Below, in pieces: positions 52,542 through 60,711 of a DNA stretch of 64,000 nt (its first letter is position 1; each line of letters opens with the position of its first letter). The translations under genes were made by a program, and so were the position numbers. Source of the DNA: Draconibacterium aestuarii (lineage in GTDB: Bacteria > Bacteroidota > Bacteroidia > Bacteroidales > Prolixibacteraceae); the NCBI GenBank assembly GCA_026671195.1, contig JAPOHD010000068.1, positions 124,001-188,000 of the forward strand, in the 5' to 3' direction. The notes under the pieces were generated by a model. The model saw nothing but the letters and a program-made list of their open reading frames with translations, had not been told where the DNA came from and did no database searches.

Positions 52542-53633
52542 TTACAATCCTAAAGCAGTTTCGGCAGATGTTAACAAATTTTCGAAATGAGGAGGATTAT
52601 GAGCACCGTGGCTGTGATCTTCATAAAGATACATATAGTGCCAGAATGCTTCAAATTCTGCATCTGTAACAATTGATACTGCAGGATGATATTCTCCGGT
52701 ATCTTCATCTTTACCAAGTGCACCTGCAGTTACCAATGCTTCAGCAATTGCTTCCAGCCTTTCATCAAATGCTGTACGTTTGCCATTGATGTTAAAATCG
52801 GTTGCACCTGAGTGGCACTTATTACAATTAGCTAAACTTGGTTTAAACGAGTGACCACCTGTTGCACCGTCAACTGTTCCCATATGACAACCGGTACATC
52901 CAACACTTGTATGCGTAGCAATAGTCCCTGTAATCATTGCACCATCACCCAAAAGTGTGTTCGCTTGTGGTCCGTGGTGTGGTCCGGCGTGCGAACTGTT
53001 AATTGCAACCATTCCATCAGGAACTTTTGTCATAATTCCATTGATTTTTACAGAATCAATTGCTTGATAGTATTGGTAGCCTCTTCTTGACTGGTGGCAG
53101 TTTGCACACAAATTGGAAGCATTACCAAAATCAAGTGTAACTGTTGCGTCAGCAATGGCTGTAACAGGAGCTACTGTTGTCATTGGCGCACTAATGTCGT
53201 CTTCCAAACTCTGGTGGTTTGCATGACAGGTTGAACAACTAATTCTGGTAGGATATGCAATATTCACTGCAGCAACACCTTCAGCTTGATTAAGCGAATT
53301 TAGAAATAACTCGTTAGAGTGACATGGAGAACAACTTGCTCTGCCACCTGCATAACTTGTAGTTTCTCCAGCATTGTGCCCCGAGTAGTTATAAAGTGCT
53401 CTAAGCGCATCCATTCCGGCTTGAGTATGGCAAACCAAACAAGACACATTTCCATCAACGCCGTCCTTGCCGTCTGTTCCGTCTTTACCATCTATTCCAT
53501 TGATACCATTTTCCCCGTTTTCACCATTTAGTCCATTAGCACCCATTGGCCCCTCTTTTGTGGTACACGATGCTGCCATAAGAACACAGATGAATGCAAA
53601 TAAAAAAAGTTTAAAAAATGAAGTGTATTTCAT
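52542..53633 (-). CDS. Hexahaem cytochrome c lipoprotein with collagen-like stalk
   Basis: 363 residues. A lipoprotein signal (lipobox MAASC, Cys at residue 23) is followed by a Gly-X-Y stretch at about 28-62 (GPMGANGLNGENGENGINGIDGKDG...), a collagen-like repeat of about eleven triplets. The rest holds six CXXCH sites: CLVCH, CSPCH, CSTCH, CANCH, CTGCH and CNKCH. The arrangement puts the haem domain on a stalk away from a lipid anchor. It is the first gene of the cytochrome cluster, behind a perfect FNR-type palindrome. Surface or periplasmic exposure cannot be decided from the sequence. A C-terminal region (about 285-363) has no haem and may bind a partner. Confidence 0.9.
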   Translation of the reverse strand: MKYTSFFKLFLFAFICVLMAASCTTKEGPMGANGLNGENGENGINGIDGKDGTDGKDGVDGNVSCLVCHTQAGMDALRALYNYSGHNAGETTSYAGGRASCSPCHSNELFLNSLNQAEGVAAVNIAYPTRISCSTCHANHQSLEDDISAPMTTVAPVTAIADATVTLDFGNASNLCANCHQSRRGYQYYQAIDSVKINGIMTKVPDGMVAINSSHAGPHHGPQANTLLGDGAMITGTIATHTSVGCTGCHMGTVDGATGGHSFKPSLANCNKCHSGATDFNINGKRTAFDERLEAIAEALVTAGALGKDEDTGEYHPAVSIVTDAEFEAFWHYMYLYEDHSHGAHNPPHFENLLTSAETALGL

Positions 53634-53697
53634 AACGTAAAGTATTTTGATATAGGTTTATTAATTCTTACTTATCACTGGAAGTAAAAATAGTTGT

Positions 53698-53709
53698 CTA
53701 TACGTATAG
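53698..53709. promoter_or_regulatory. 12-bp perfect palindrome in the leader of the hexahaem gene
   Basis: CTATACGTATAG lies about 65-76 bp before the start codon, downstream of the likely transcription start. It could be an operator or a processing site; no known regulator is assigned. Confidence 0.3.
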
Positions 53710-53736
53710 TATTACGTCGAGGTAGGTGATATAAAA

Positions 53737-53783
53737 GAAATGTATGCGTGATATAAGACAATAGGTGCGTTGATAAATATCAA
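53737..53783 (-). promoter_or_regulatory. FNR-type operator and promoter of the cytochrome cluster
   Basis: TTGATAAATATCAA (53770-53783) is a perfect match to the FNR consensus TTGAT-N4-ATCAA. On the minus strand a -7-like TACATTTC lies at 53744-53737, placing the palindrome centre about 45 bp before the expected transcription start, near the class II activator position. The ATG is 137 bp further down. The palindrome ends 2 bp before the stop codon of the Crp/Fnr gene. Confidence 0.7.
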
Positions 53784-53784
53784 C

Positions 53785-54516
53785 TTATCCGTTTTTGCTA
53801 ATCTTTATTAATGAATCTTCGTTCAATATTTCAATTGTATTGCCTTGTGTCCTAATTGCTTGAGATTCTTTTAGCTGGTGGAGTATTCGTACAAAGCTTT
53901 CTTTTGTCATGTTCGACATTTCAGCTAATTCGTGGCGGGTAAGCGGAACATTGAATGTATTTGTTTTGAAAATTTCGTTCTTTAAATAGAGTAACGTATC
54001 AGCAACTCTACCCGGCATATATTTTTGTGTATGGTCTACTAGTTTTTTAAGCAGAAAGTTGTTTTGTTTGGTGTGATGGCGTAATAATTTAACTGCAAAA
54101 TCGCTGTTCTCCGAAAATATTGTAGTAAGCTTGGCCGAGTCAATCAAGCAGCATTGTACTGAGGTTAACGCTGAAATACTAAAATGTTGTACACTTCCAT
54201 TAAACAGGCCACCACCAGTAATAAAATCTCCTTTAGAGGCAATATTTACAATCACATTCTTTCCAGCATTGCTTTCTACATAAATTTTTGCCAATCCTTC
54301 TTTTACACAAATAACGGTTGTGGTTGAAGTGTTTTGTTTAATTATTGTTTCTCCAGGGTTGTAAATAATTTGTTGTTTCCCTTCAATAAGAAAATCCAGC
54401 TCTTTTGATGATAATGGAGCAAAAACACTTGACTTATGTGTCTCTATACATATTTTGCAACAATTGTTGTTCTTTTTTGTACAGTTCTCGCAATTATTAT
54501 CAAGTAATTTAGCCAT
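53785..54516 (-). CDS. Crp/Fnr family transcriptional regulator with Cys-rich N-terminus
   Basis: 243 residues. The N-terminus has Cys 9, 12, 19, 20 and 23 (CENC, six residues, CCKIC), which could hold an iron-sulfur cluster as in FNR, although the spacing differs. Residues about 30-150 form the cyclic-nucleotide-binding fold (FAPLSSKELDFLIEGKQQIIYNPGETIIKQN, GDFITGGGLF), and further Cys occur in SVQCCLID. A winged helix-turn-helix occupies about 165-235 (PLTRHELAEMSNMTKESFVRILHQLKE), the recognition helix being TKESFVRILHQLK. It stands just upstream of the cytochrome cluster, whose first promoter has a perfect FNR site, so it is the obvious regulator (inference). It could instead respond to nitric oxide, as some Bacteroidota homologues do. 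Confidence 0.88.
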   Translation of the reverse strand: MAKLLDNNCENCTKKNNNCCKICIETHKSSVFAPLSSKELDFLIEGKQQIIYNPGETIIKQNTSTTTVICVKEGLAKIYVESNAGKNVIVNIASKGDFITGGGLFNGSVQHFSISALTSVQCCLIDSAKLTTIFSENSDFAVKLLRHHTKQNNFLLKKLVDHTQKYMPGRVADTLLYLKNEIFKTNTFNVPLTRHELAEMSNMTKESFVRILHQLKESQAIRTQGNTIEILNEDSLIKISKNG

Positions 54517-55354
54517 ACGTTAGTGGTTATTTTGTTGTTTATCCTCTTTAATTGTATAATGAACTGAAAAATTCTTACATCATACATATACCTAACACCA
54601 TATACATGTACGAAACAAAAAATAGGATCGTAATGTTTAATCCAGGTGATTAAGACTGTTTAATATTGCTTTTTTCTAAAACTTTTATGTGAAAATCACA
54701 TTACTGATATTGAAAAATACCAGTTAAAGTTCATCCATTCTTCCTTATTTTTACTTTCTGTTTAGTCATACTTTAATCTTATCTGCAGCTCTTTTCCTTT
54801 TTCCCGGTTAAAGATTAAGTAACAAATGCCCAGATAATATTTCTGAATAAATGTAATAAAGAAATGTATATATGTTTATATGTGATAGGGAAAATTATTC
54901 ATTTCCTGTTATTAAACAACTTTCCAATGTTTAATTTCTCCTCCTGTTATTTTGAACAGAGGGTGGGGAAGCCAATTTATTTTGTTTGTTAATAACTTGT
55001 ATTTATTAGTATTACGTTGTTACCATTTGCATCGAAGATGTTTCTGTTCGTATTCAAATTGCCCGGAAGTAACAGGTATGCTGCTGGTAATATAATTTCA
55101 TTTTGCTTTTTCGCGGTTAAAATTATAATCACGATCAGAGGTTTTTTGTGTACCTCAGCCAAATAATGAAGAATATAATCTAACGGATGGGGCGATTTTT
55201 TGAAACGATCTAACTGAAGGTGATTGTGTATCCTTTAGTTTGGTCTGTTACAATGTGTTTGGCCAATAGCATTTCGCACCAAAGAGCAACCAATGGCAGG
55301 TTCGCATAAAATCTTAGAAGAAATGAGATTCTTTGGGTTCAAATTATAGCAATA
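54517..55354. other. Largest gene-free stretch, 838 bp
   Basis: It contains the upstream region of the Crp/Fnr gene and the 3' flank of argB. No ATG-started gene with a recognisable product was found. A minus-strand frame without an ATG at its head runs between stop codons from about 55234 down to 54989 and encodes about 80 residues with a protein-like composition (HYLAEVHKKPLIVIII, LPAAYLLLPGNLNTN); it may be a gene remnant. No repeat or strong terminator is seen. Confidence 0.45.
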
Positions 55355-56128
55355 TTAAACTAATCGTGTACCTCTGCCGGTAGCAATATTTTCAGGATTT
55401 GTAATTAATATCTCTTTTACACCTTTCATTTTAGCGCGGAACCCATTTTCAAGTTTGGGAATCATTCCATCGCTAATGACACCTTCATTTTTATATTGGT
55501 TAAAAAGAGCCAAATCCAGATCGTAAATTACAGACGATTCATCGTCGGGATCAACCAGTACCCCACGTTTTTCGAAACAATAAAAAAGGTAAACACTATA
55601 ATAATTTGATAGTTCGCTGGCCAGTTCTGAAGCAATGGTATCGGCATTGGTATTTAAAAGATGGCCTTTCCCATCGTGCGTGAGAGGAGCGATTACCGGG
55701 ACTACATTTTCGTTTATTAACAGACGCAACTCAGCCGGATTTACATCATCAACATCGCCAACAAAACCATAGTCGATGTCTTTTACAGGACGTTTGTGTG
55801 CTTTTATCAAATCAAGGTCGGCACCTGTTAAACCAATGGCATTCATTCCCCGGGATTGCAATCCTGCAACAATTCTTTTGTTTACCAATCCTCCGTAAAC
55901 CATTGTAACCACTTCAAGCATGTCGGCATCGGTAATTCGTCGTCCTTCTACCATTTTTGTTTCAATGCCCAGTTTTTTGGCAACTTCGGTAGCTGTCCTT
56001 CCACCTCCATGTACCAAAAGCTTATTCCCTGAAATATGATCGAACTGGTCGAGAAGCGCATTTAGCGATTCCGGTTCTTCAACAACTTTCCCACCTACTT
56101 TTATTATCGTTAGCCTATCCATGCTCAA
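55355..56128 (-). CDS. argB: Acetylglutamate kinase ArgB (or acyl-glutamate kinase)
   Basis: 257 residues of the amino-acid kinase fold. Motifs: IIKVGGKVVEEPESL (N-terminal Lys and glycines), LVHGGGRTATEVAKKLG (substrate and ATP loop), GLTGADLDLIKAHKR, PVIAPLTHDGKGHLLNTNADTIASELA and ISDGMIPKLENGFRAKMKGVKEILI. ArgB phosphorylates N-acetylglutamate in arginine synthesis; many Bacteroidota use N-succinyl intermediates, so the true acyl group is open. It is the last gene of the his cluster, 8 bp after hisH, in the place where hisA is usual. No other arginine gene is in the window. Confidence 0.9.
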   Translation of the reverse strand: MSMDRLTIIKVGGKVVEEPESLNALLDQFDHISGNKLLVHGGGRTATEVAKKLGIETKMVEGRRITDADMLEVVTMVYGGLVNKRIVAGLQSRGMNAIGLTGADLDLIKAHKRPVKDIDYGFVGDVDDVNPAELRLLINENVVPVIAPLTHDGKGHLLNTNADTIASELASELSNYYSVYLFYCFEKRGVLVDPDDESSVIYDLDLALFNQYKNEGVISDGMIPKLENGFRAKMKGVKEILITNPENIATGRGTRLV

Positions 56129-56136
56129 ATTTACGT

Positions 56137-56736
56137 TTAAAGATTTAAAAAGTTCTCCAAAATTTTTGCTCCAATGCTGCCACTTTTTTCAGGGTGAAAT
56201 TGGGTTGCATAAAAATTATCGCGGTGCAGTGCTGCACTAAACGGAACAATGTAATCGCAGGTTGCAATGGTATGTTCGCTTTTTTCGGCATAATACGAAT
56301 GCACAAAATAGACGTATTGGTTTTCCAGTTCAGTATTGAAAATTTCGCTTTTCAAATCTTTAATGGCATTCCATCCCATGTGAGGGACTTTTGTAATATA
56401 TTCTTCTCCCGGAGCAGGGACAAATCGCTTTACTTTTTCGTCAAAAATACCAAGGCATTTGGTGTTGTTTTCTTCAGAGTGAGAACACATCAACTGCAAT
56501 CCCAGACAAATACCCAACACAGGCTGTTTCAGCGAAACAATTAATTCATCCAGCTTATTTTCGCGCAAATAGGCCATGGTTGTACTGGCCTCGCCAACTC
56601 CCGGAAAAATTACTTTGTCTGCCTTCCTGATTTTCTCCGGATCAGCTGTAATTTCAGCGTTTACACCCAAACGATGGAGTGCATTGTTTACCGATTCAAT
56701 GTTTCCGGCGTTGTATTTTATTATTACAATATTCAT
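56137..56736 (-). CDS. hisH: Imidazole glycerol phosphate synthase glutaminase subunit HisH
   Basis: 199 residues of the class I glutamine amidotransferase fold: YNAGNIESVNNALHRLG at the start, PGVGEASTTMAYLREN, the nucleophile Cys in GICLGLQLM, PHMGWNAI, and the His-x-Glu pair in ATQFHPEKSG. It supplies ammonia to HisF to make the imidazole ring. hisF is not in the window. The next gene, argB, starts 8 bp after its stop. Confidence 0.96.
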   Translation of the reverse strand: MNIVIIKYNAGNIESVNNALHRLGVNAEITADPEKIRKADKVIFPGVGEASTTMAYLRENKLDELIVSLKQPVLGICLGLQLMCSHSEENNTKCLGIFDEKVKRFVPAPGEEYITKVPHMGWNAIKDLKSEIFNTELENQYVYFVHSYYAEKSEHTIATCDYIVPFSAALHRDNFYATQFHPEKSGSIGAKILENFLNL

Positions 56737-56848
56737 CTGCGTTTTATTTTTTTAAGTTCAGAGTTTTAAGTTCAGGATGGTTTGAAAAAGTGTACACATT
56801 ATTTCTTTTCCAGCCCACTTAATTCTTTGAACTTTCATCTTCCATTTT

Positions 56849-57397
56849 CTACCTTTTCAATAATAAATCGATTACTTCCACCATTTCCTGAAACTCATCT
56901 TCTTTAAAAAGGCGTGTCATATACACAATTTTACCCGTTTTATCGATGATTACGTTTCGAGTTACTCCGGCCCCTTTTTCTGCAAAAGTATAGAATATTT
57001 CAGCACCCGGATCCAGTGCCAAAGGATAGGTTACTTTCATGGTTTTCCGAAATGATTTTATTTTGTCAAGCGGTTCGTCCATGTCAACACCGATCAGGGC
57101 AAAATTTTTATTGTTTTTGTGTTTTAGCCAGATATCTTTTTCTATGTGAGGCATTTCTTTACGACACACCGAACACCAACTTGCAGTAAATTGCAGCATT
57201 ACAACTTTTCCCTTTAAAGACTCAGTTGTAACTATTGTTCCGTCAGTTAATTCCATTGATATATCGGGCATTTGCTGTCCTATTCTTACTACATAGCCAT
57301 AGTCGGCAGGGATTTCCTTAGCAGGGATTTCTTTTAATTGTGCAAATGCTGAAAGTGTGAACACTGTTATAAATACTGATACGAACAGCTTTTTCAT
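56849..57397 (-). CDS. Periplasmic TlpA-like thioredoxin-fold protein
   Basis: 182 residues with a signal peptide (about 1-19, LSAFAQ). A thioredoxin/AhpC-TSA fold follows: GQQMPDISMELTDG, the active-site pair in FTASWCSVCRKEMPHIE (CSVC), FALIGVDMDEP and GVTRNVIIDKTGKIVYM with the cis-Pro region shifted (AGVTR). Such proteins reduce disulfides in the periplasm, for example apocytochrome Cys pairs, and one would suit the multihaem cytochromes nearby. It sits between purU and hisH with gaps of more than 110 bp on both sides, so it may have its own promoter. Confidence 0.9.
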   Translation of the reverse strand: MKKLFVSVFITVFTLSAFAQLKEIPAKEIPADYGYVVRIGQQMPDISMELTDGTIVTTESLKGKVVMLQFTASWCSVCRKEMPHIEKDIWLKHKNNKNFALIGVDMDEPLDKIKSFRKTMKVTYPLALDPGAEIFYTFAEKGAGVTRNVIIDKTGKIVYMTRLFKEDEFQEMVEVIDLLLKR

Positions 57398-57517
57398 GTC
57401 TTATATTATTAATTGTTTTCTCTTTTTACCCCGGTTACTTCCCCGGCACTTCTGTTTGTGTTTGGATGATAATAGTACCAAAGTGGAGCTAGGAGGCACC
57501 TCCACATATTTTGCGTC

Positions 57518-58402
57518 TTAATTAAATACTACCGTTCTGTTTTTGTATACCAATACTTTTCGCTGGAGGTGTTTGTATACTGCCTGCGAAAGTACTATTT
57601 TTTCTAAATCGCGCCCTTTGCGGATTAAATTTTGAATGGTATCAACGTGGCTGCAGCGAGTTACATCTTGTTCGATAATTGGACCGGCATCCAGTTCTGA
57701 AGTTACGTAATGACTGGTGGCCCCTATAATTTTTACTCCGCGCTGATGGGCTGCATGATAAGGTTTAGCACCAGCAAATGCCGGTAAAAATGAGTGGTGT
57801 ATATTAATTACCTTGTTGGGAAACTGTTTTACAAAATCTTCGGAAAGAATTTGCATGTATCGGGCCAGTACTACAAAATCAATTTTTTTGTCTTGTAATA
57901 GCTTTAACTCTGCAGCTTCCTGTGTTGTTTTGTTTTCCTGGTTAATTGGGAAATAATGGAAATCAATACCAAAACGCTCGGCCACGGGTTTTAAGGTTTC
58001 GTGGTTACTGATAATTACCGGAATTTCAACATCCCATTCGCCGGCGGTGTAACGCGCCAGAATATCGAACAATGCATGTGGCATTTTCGAAACAAAAAGT
58101 GCCATACGCGGGATACTGTTTGAAAAATAAATTTTCCAGTTCATTTGCAGCGGAGTGCCAATCAATGTGTCGAAATATTCCCCGATTTTATTGGCAGGAA
58201 TGGCAAAATTTTCCAGTTCCCATTCCACCCTCATGTAAAAAATCTTCTCCTGACGATCGACGTGCTGATCGAGGTAAAGAATGTTTCCTTTATTTTTGTT
58301 CAAAAATTCAGTTACCGTTGCCAGAATTCCCTGTTTATCGGGACAATGTATCAGCAATATTGCGGTGTTCTTCTTTTCGCGTAGTGGTTTTATTGTTTTC
58401 AT
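57518..58402 (-). CDS. purU: Formyltetrahydrofolate deformylase PurU
   Basis: The ATG at 58402 (MKTIKPLREKKNTAILL) gives 294 residues; a longer frame from 58453 reads into the intergenic repeat. An N-terminal ACT domain (CPDKQGILATVTEFLNKNKGNI) is followed by the formyl-transferase-type catalytic domain with VINIHHSFLPAFAGAKPYHAA and GATSHYVTSELDAGPIIEQD. The enzyme releases formate from 10-formyl-THF, balancing one-carbon units and supplying formate to PurT. It is not a histidine gene, though the histidine pathway consumes purine nucleotides and returns AICAR. Confidence 0.95.
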   Translation of the reverse strand: MKTIKPLREKKNTAILLIHCPDKQGILATVTEFLNKNKGNILYLDQHVDRQEKIFYMRVEWELENFAIPANKIGEYFDTLIGTPLQMNWKIYFSNSIPRMALFVSKMPHALFDILARYTAGEWDVEIPVIISNHETLKPVAERFGIDFHYFPINQENKTTQEAAELKLLQDKKIDFVVLARYMQILSEDFVKQFPNKVINIHHSFLPAFAGAKPYHAAHQRGVKIIGATSHYVTSELDAGPIIEQDVTRCSHVDTIQNLIRKGRDLEKIVLSQAVYKHLQRKVLVYKNRTVVFN

Positions 58403-58477
58403 ATCTTGTAAGTCAGAAGACCGAAGACCGAAGTTGGAAGCTTTGTTTCGCAAATTCAGTTCCCGCGGTTCGTTATT

Positions 58478-59599
58478 TTATAATTTTCCTTTTGTCGATG
58501 GTAGTTCAAAGTTAAACACATCGCGGCGGATGGCCATTTTAATGGCTTTAGCCAGTGCTTTAAAAATCGCCTCAATTTTATGGTGTTCGTTTGTTCCTTC
58601 AGCTTTAATATTCAGATTACAGAGCGCAGCATCCGAAAACGATTTGAAAAAATGCATAAACATTTCGGTGGGCATGTCGCCTACCATTTCGCGTTTAAAT
58701 TCGGTTTCCCACATCAACCAGGGGCGCCCGCCAAAGTCGATGGCAGCCATTGCCAGGCAATCATCCATCGGCAAACAAAATCCGTAGCGTTCCATTCCGA
58801 GTTTGTTCCCAACGGCATTTTTTAAAGCCTCTCCTAAAGCCAGAGCAGTGTCTTCAATGGTGTGGTGTTCATCAACTTCTAAATCGCCTTTTACCTGAAT
58901 GGTTAAATCAACTCCCGAGTGCCTTCCAATCTGGTTCAGCATGTGGTCGAAAAAATTTAATCCGGTTGAAATTTCGCAAACACCCGATCCATCCAGGTTT
59001 AGCCATACATTAATATCAGTTTCTTTTGTGGTGCGAACTACCTCGGCAGTGCGTTGTGGCGATGCAACACAGGCGTAAATATCGTCCCAATCGTTGGATA
59101 CCAGCGCAACAGAATCAGCAAGACCTTGCTTTTCCATTTCTTCCACCAGGTCGCCATTACTGATTAAAATACCCTTGGTCCCAAGGTTTTTTGCCAGTTG
59201 AATGTCTGTTAAACGGTCGCCAATAACAAAACTGTTGGCTAAGTCGTAATCACCTTCCATATATTTGGTAAGCATGGCAGTTCCGGGTTTTCGGGTTGGT
59301 AAATTGTCTGCCGGAAAACTTCTGTCGATACAAATTTCATCGAAAGTAACACCTTCATTTTCAAATGCTTTTAGAATGAAATTTTGAACAGGCCAAAAAG
59401 TTTCTTCCTGAAACGAGTCAGTTCCCAAACCATCCTGGTTGGTTACCATTACCAACTCGTAATCCAGGTTTTTTTGAATGTTGTACATGTTCCTGAAAAC
59501 CTTTGGCAGAAACTCCAGTTTTTCAAATGCATCGATTTGTTCGTCTTCAGTTTCAAAATTTAAGGTGCCGTCGCGATCTATAAATAGTACTTTTTTCAT
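58478..59599 (-). CDS. hisB: Bifunctional histidinol-phosphatase / imidazoleglycerol-phosphate dehydratase HisB
   Basis: 373 residues. The N-terminal half is a HAD phosphatase (FIDRDGTLN with the catalytic Dx[42 protein letters not shown]). The C-terminal half (about 185-373) is IGPD with the metal-binding sites HxxxIGRHSG ([14 protein letters not shown]) and [17 protein letters not shown], and a second DAAL... FxxxFFKS. It catalyses steps 7 and 9 of histidine synthesis. The fused form is usual in Bacteroidota and Enterobacterales. Confidence 0.97.
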   Translation of the reverse strand: MKKVLFIDRDGTLNFETEDEQIDAFEKLEFLPKVFRNMYNIQKNLDYELVMVTNQDGLGTDSFQEETFWPVQNFILKAFENEGVTFDEICIDRSFPADNLPTRKPGTAMLTKYMEGDYDLANSFVIGDRLTDIQLAKNLGTKGILISNGDLVEEMEKQGLADSVALVSNDWDDIYACVASPQRTAEVVRTTKETDINVWLNLDGSGVCEISTGLNFFDHMLNQIGRHSGVDLTIQVKGDLEVDEHHTIEDTALALGEALKNAVGNKLGMERYGFCLPMDDCLAMAAIDFGGRPWLMWETEFKREMVGDMPTEMFMHFFKSFSDAALCNLNIKAEGTNEHHKIEAIFKALAKAIKMAIRRDVFNFELPSTKGKL

Positions 59600-59677
59600 T
59601 GTTTTAAGAAAGTTGGAAGACGGATTTCAGAAGTTTTTTTATTCAATTTTCTTCAAATCTATCTTTCTTATTTGTTA

Positions 59678-60709
59678 TTATATCAATTCCTTTAAGGCAT
59701 TTAATAGAATTTCGTTTTCTTCGGATGATCCAATTGTAATTCGCAGTGTATTGTCGCACAAATGCACTTTCGAACGATCGCGAACAATAATTCCTTCCTC
59801 AACCAGATAATCATAAATTCCTTTAGCATCGTGCATATTCACTAAAAGAAAATTGGCATCAGAAGGATAAACCTTCTCAACAAAAGGCAGGTCAGTAAGT
59901 AACTGAGCCATTTTTTCGCGTTCTGCAATCAGTAGTTTTACCCATTTCTGAACCGTAACTTTTTTGTCCAGCAATTCCAGAGCTTTCTGTTGCGTTAATA
60001 TGTTCAGGTTGTATGGGTATTTAATTTTATTCAGAATGCCTATGATTTCTACCGATGCGAAAGCCATTCCCAAACGAATGCCTGCCATTCCCCAGGCTTT
60101 TGAAAAAGTTTGAAGGATAACCAGGTTGGGATATTCCCCCAGGTCCTGCAAAAGTGTTTTGCCGGGAGCAAAATCAATGTAGGCCTCATCAACAACAACC
60201 AAACCTTTAAACGAGGCGGCGATTTCAAGCATTGCTTCCTTGTTTAAGCTGTTTCCTGTTGGGTTGTTAGGTGAACAAAGGAATATAAGTTTTGTATTCG
60301 TGTCGCTTGCTCCGAGCAATTCGTTTGCATTTAGTTCATAATCATTGGTAAGCGATACTTTTCGCACTTCAACTCCCGAAATATCAGCTGCTACCTGGTA
60401 CATTCCGTAGGTTGGGTTAATACTTACAATATTGTCTTCACCCGGTTCGCAGAAGGCGCGGATAAGTAAATCGATGGGTTCGTCGCTTCCGTTACCCAGG
60501 AAAATATTTTCGGCAGCTATATTTTTTAAGCGCGAAATTTTCTCTTTTACTTCTTTTTGAAGAGGATCGGGATAGCGGTTATAGGGCTCATTAAACGGAT
60601 TTTCATTGGCATCAAGAAAAACCATTGCCTCTCCGGTGTATTCATCTCGAGCCGAAGAATAGGGTTTTAACGATTGTATATTTTTTCTAAGAAGTTGATT
60701 AATGTCCAT
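59678..60709 (-). CDS. hisC: Histidinol-phosphate aminotransferase HisC
   Basis: 343 residues of fold type I aminotransferase. Blocks: LDANENPFNEPYNRYPDP, NIFLGNGSDEPIDLLIRAF, LCSPNNPTGN, VVDEAYIDFA, LQTFSKAWGMAGIRLGMAF with the PLP Lys in SKAWG, and LRITIGSSEEN with the carboxylate-binding Arg. It transfers amino groups to imidazole acetol phosphate. Two bp separate it from hisD. Confidence 0.97.
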   Translation of the reverse strand: MDINQLLRKNIQSLKPYSSARDEYTGEAMVFLDANENPFNEPYNRYPDPLQKEVKEKISRLKNIAAENIFLGNGSDEPIDLLIRAFCEPGEDNIVSINPTYGMYQVAADISGVEVRKVSLTNDYELNANELLGASDTNTKLIFLCSPNNPTGNSLNKEAMLEIAASFKGLVVVDEAYIDFAPGKTLLQDLGEYPNLVILQTFSKAWGMAGIRLGMAFASVEIIGILNKIKYPYNLNILTQQKALELLDKKVTVQKWVKLLIAEREKMAQLLTDLPFVEKVYPSDANFLLVNMHDAKGIYDYLVEEGIIVRDRSKVHLCDNTLRITIGSSEENEILLNALKELI

Positions 60710-60711
60710 TT

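Noticed and set aside
40859-53633. Nitrite reductase (NrfHA) operon
   Set aside because: No NrfA-type CXXCK-bearing catalytic subunit is present in the cluster; only the quinol-side NapC-like protein resembles it.
40859-53633. Alternative complex III (Act) operon
   Set aside because: No NrfD-like membrane proteins or the molybdopterin/iron-sulfur ActB-type subunit are found.
54517-55354. tRNA or other stable RNA in the gap
   Set aside because: No cloverleaf, GGTTCGA-like T-loop or known RNA signature was found.
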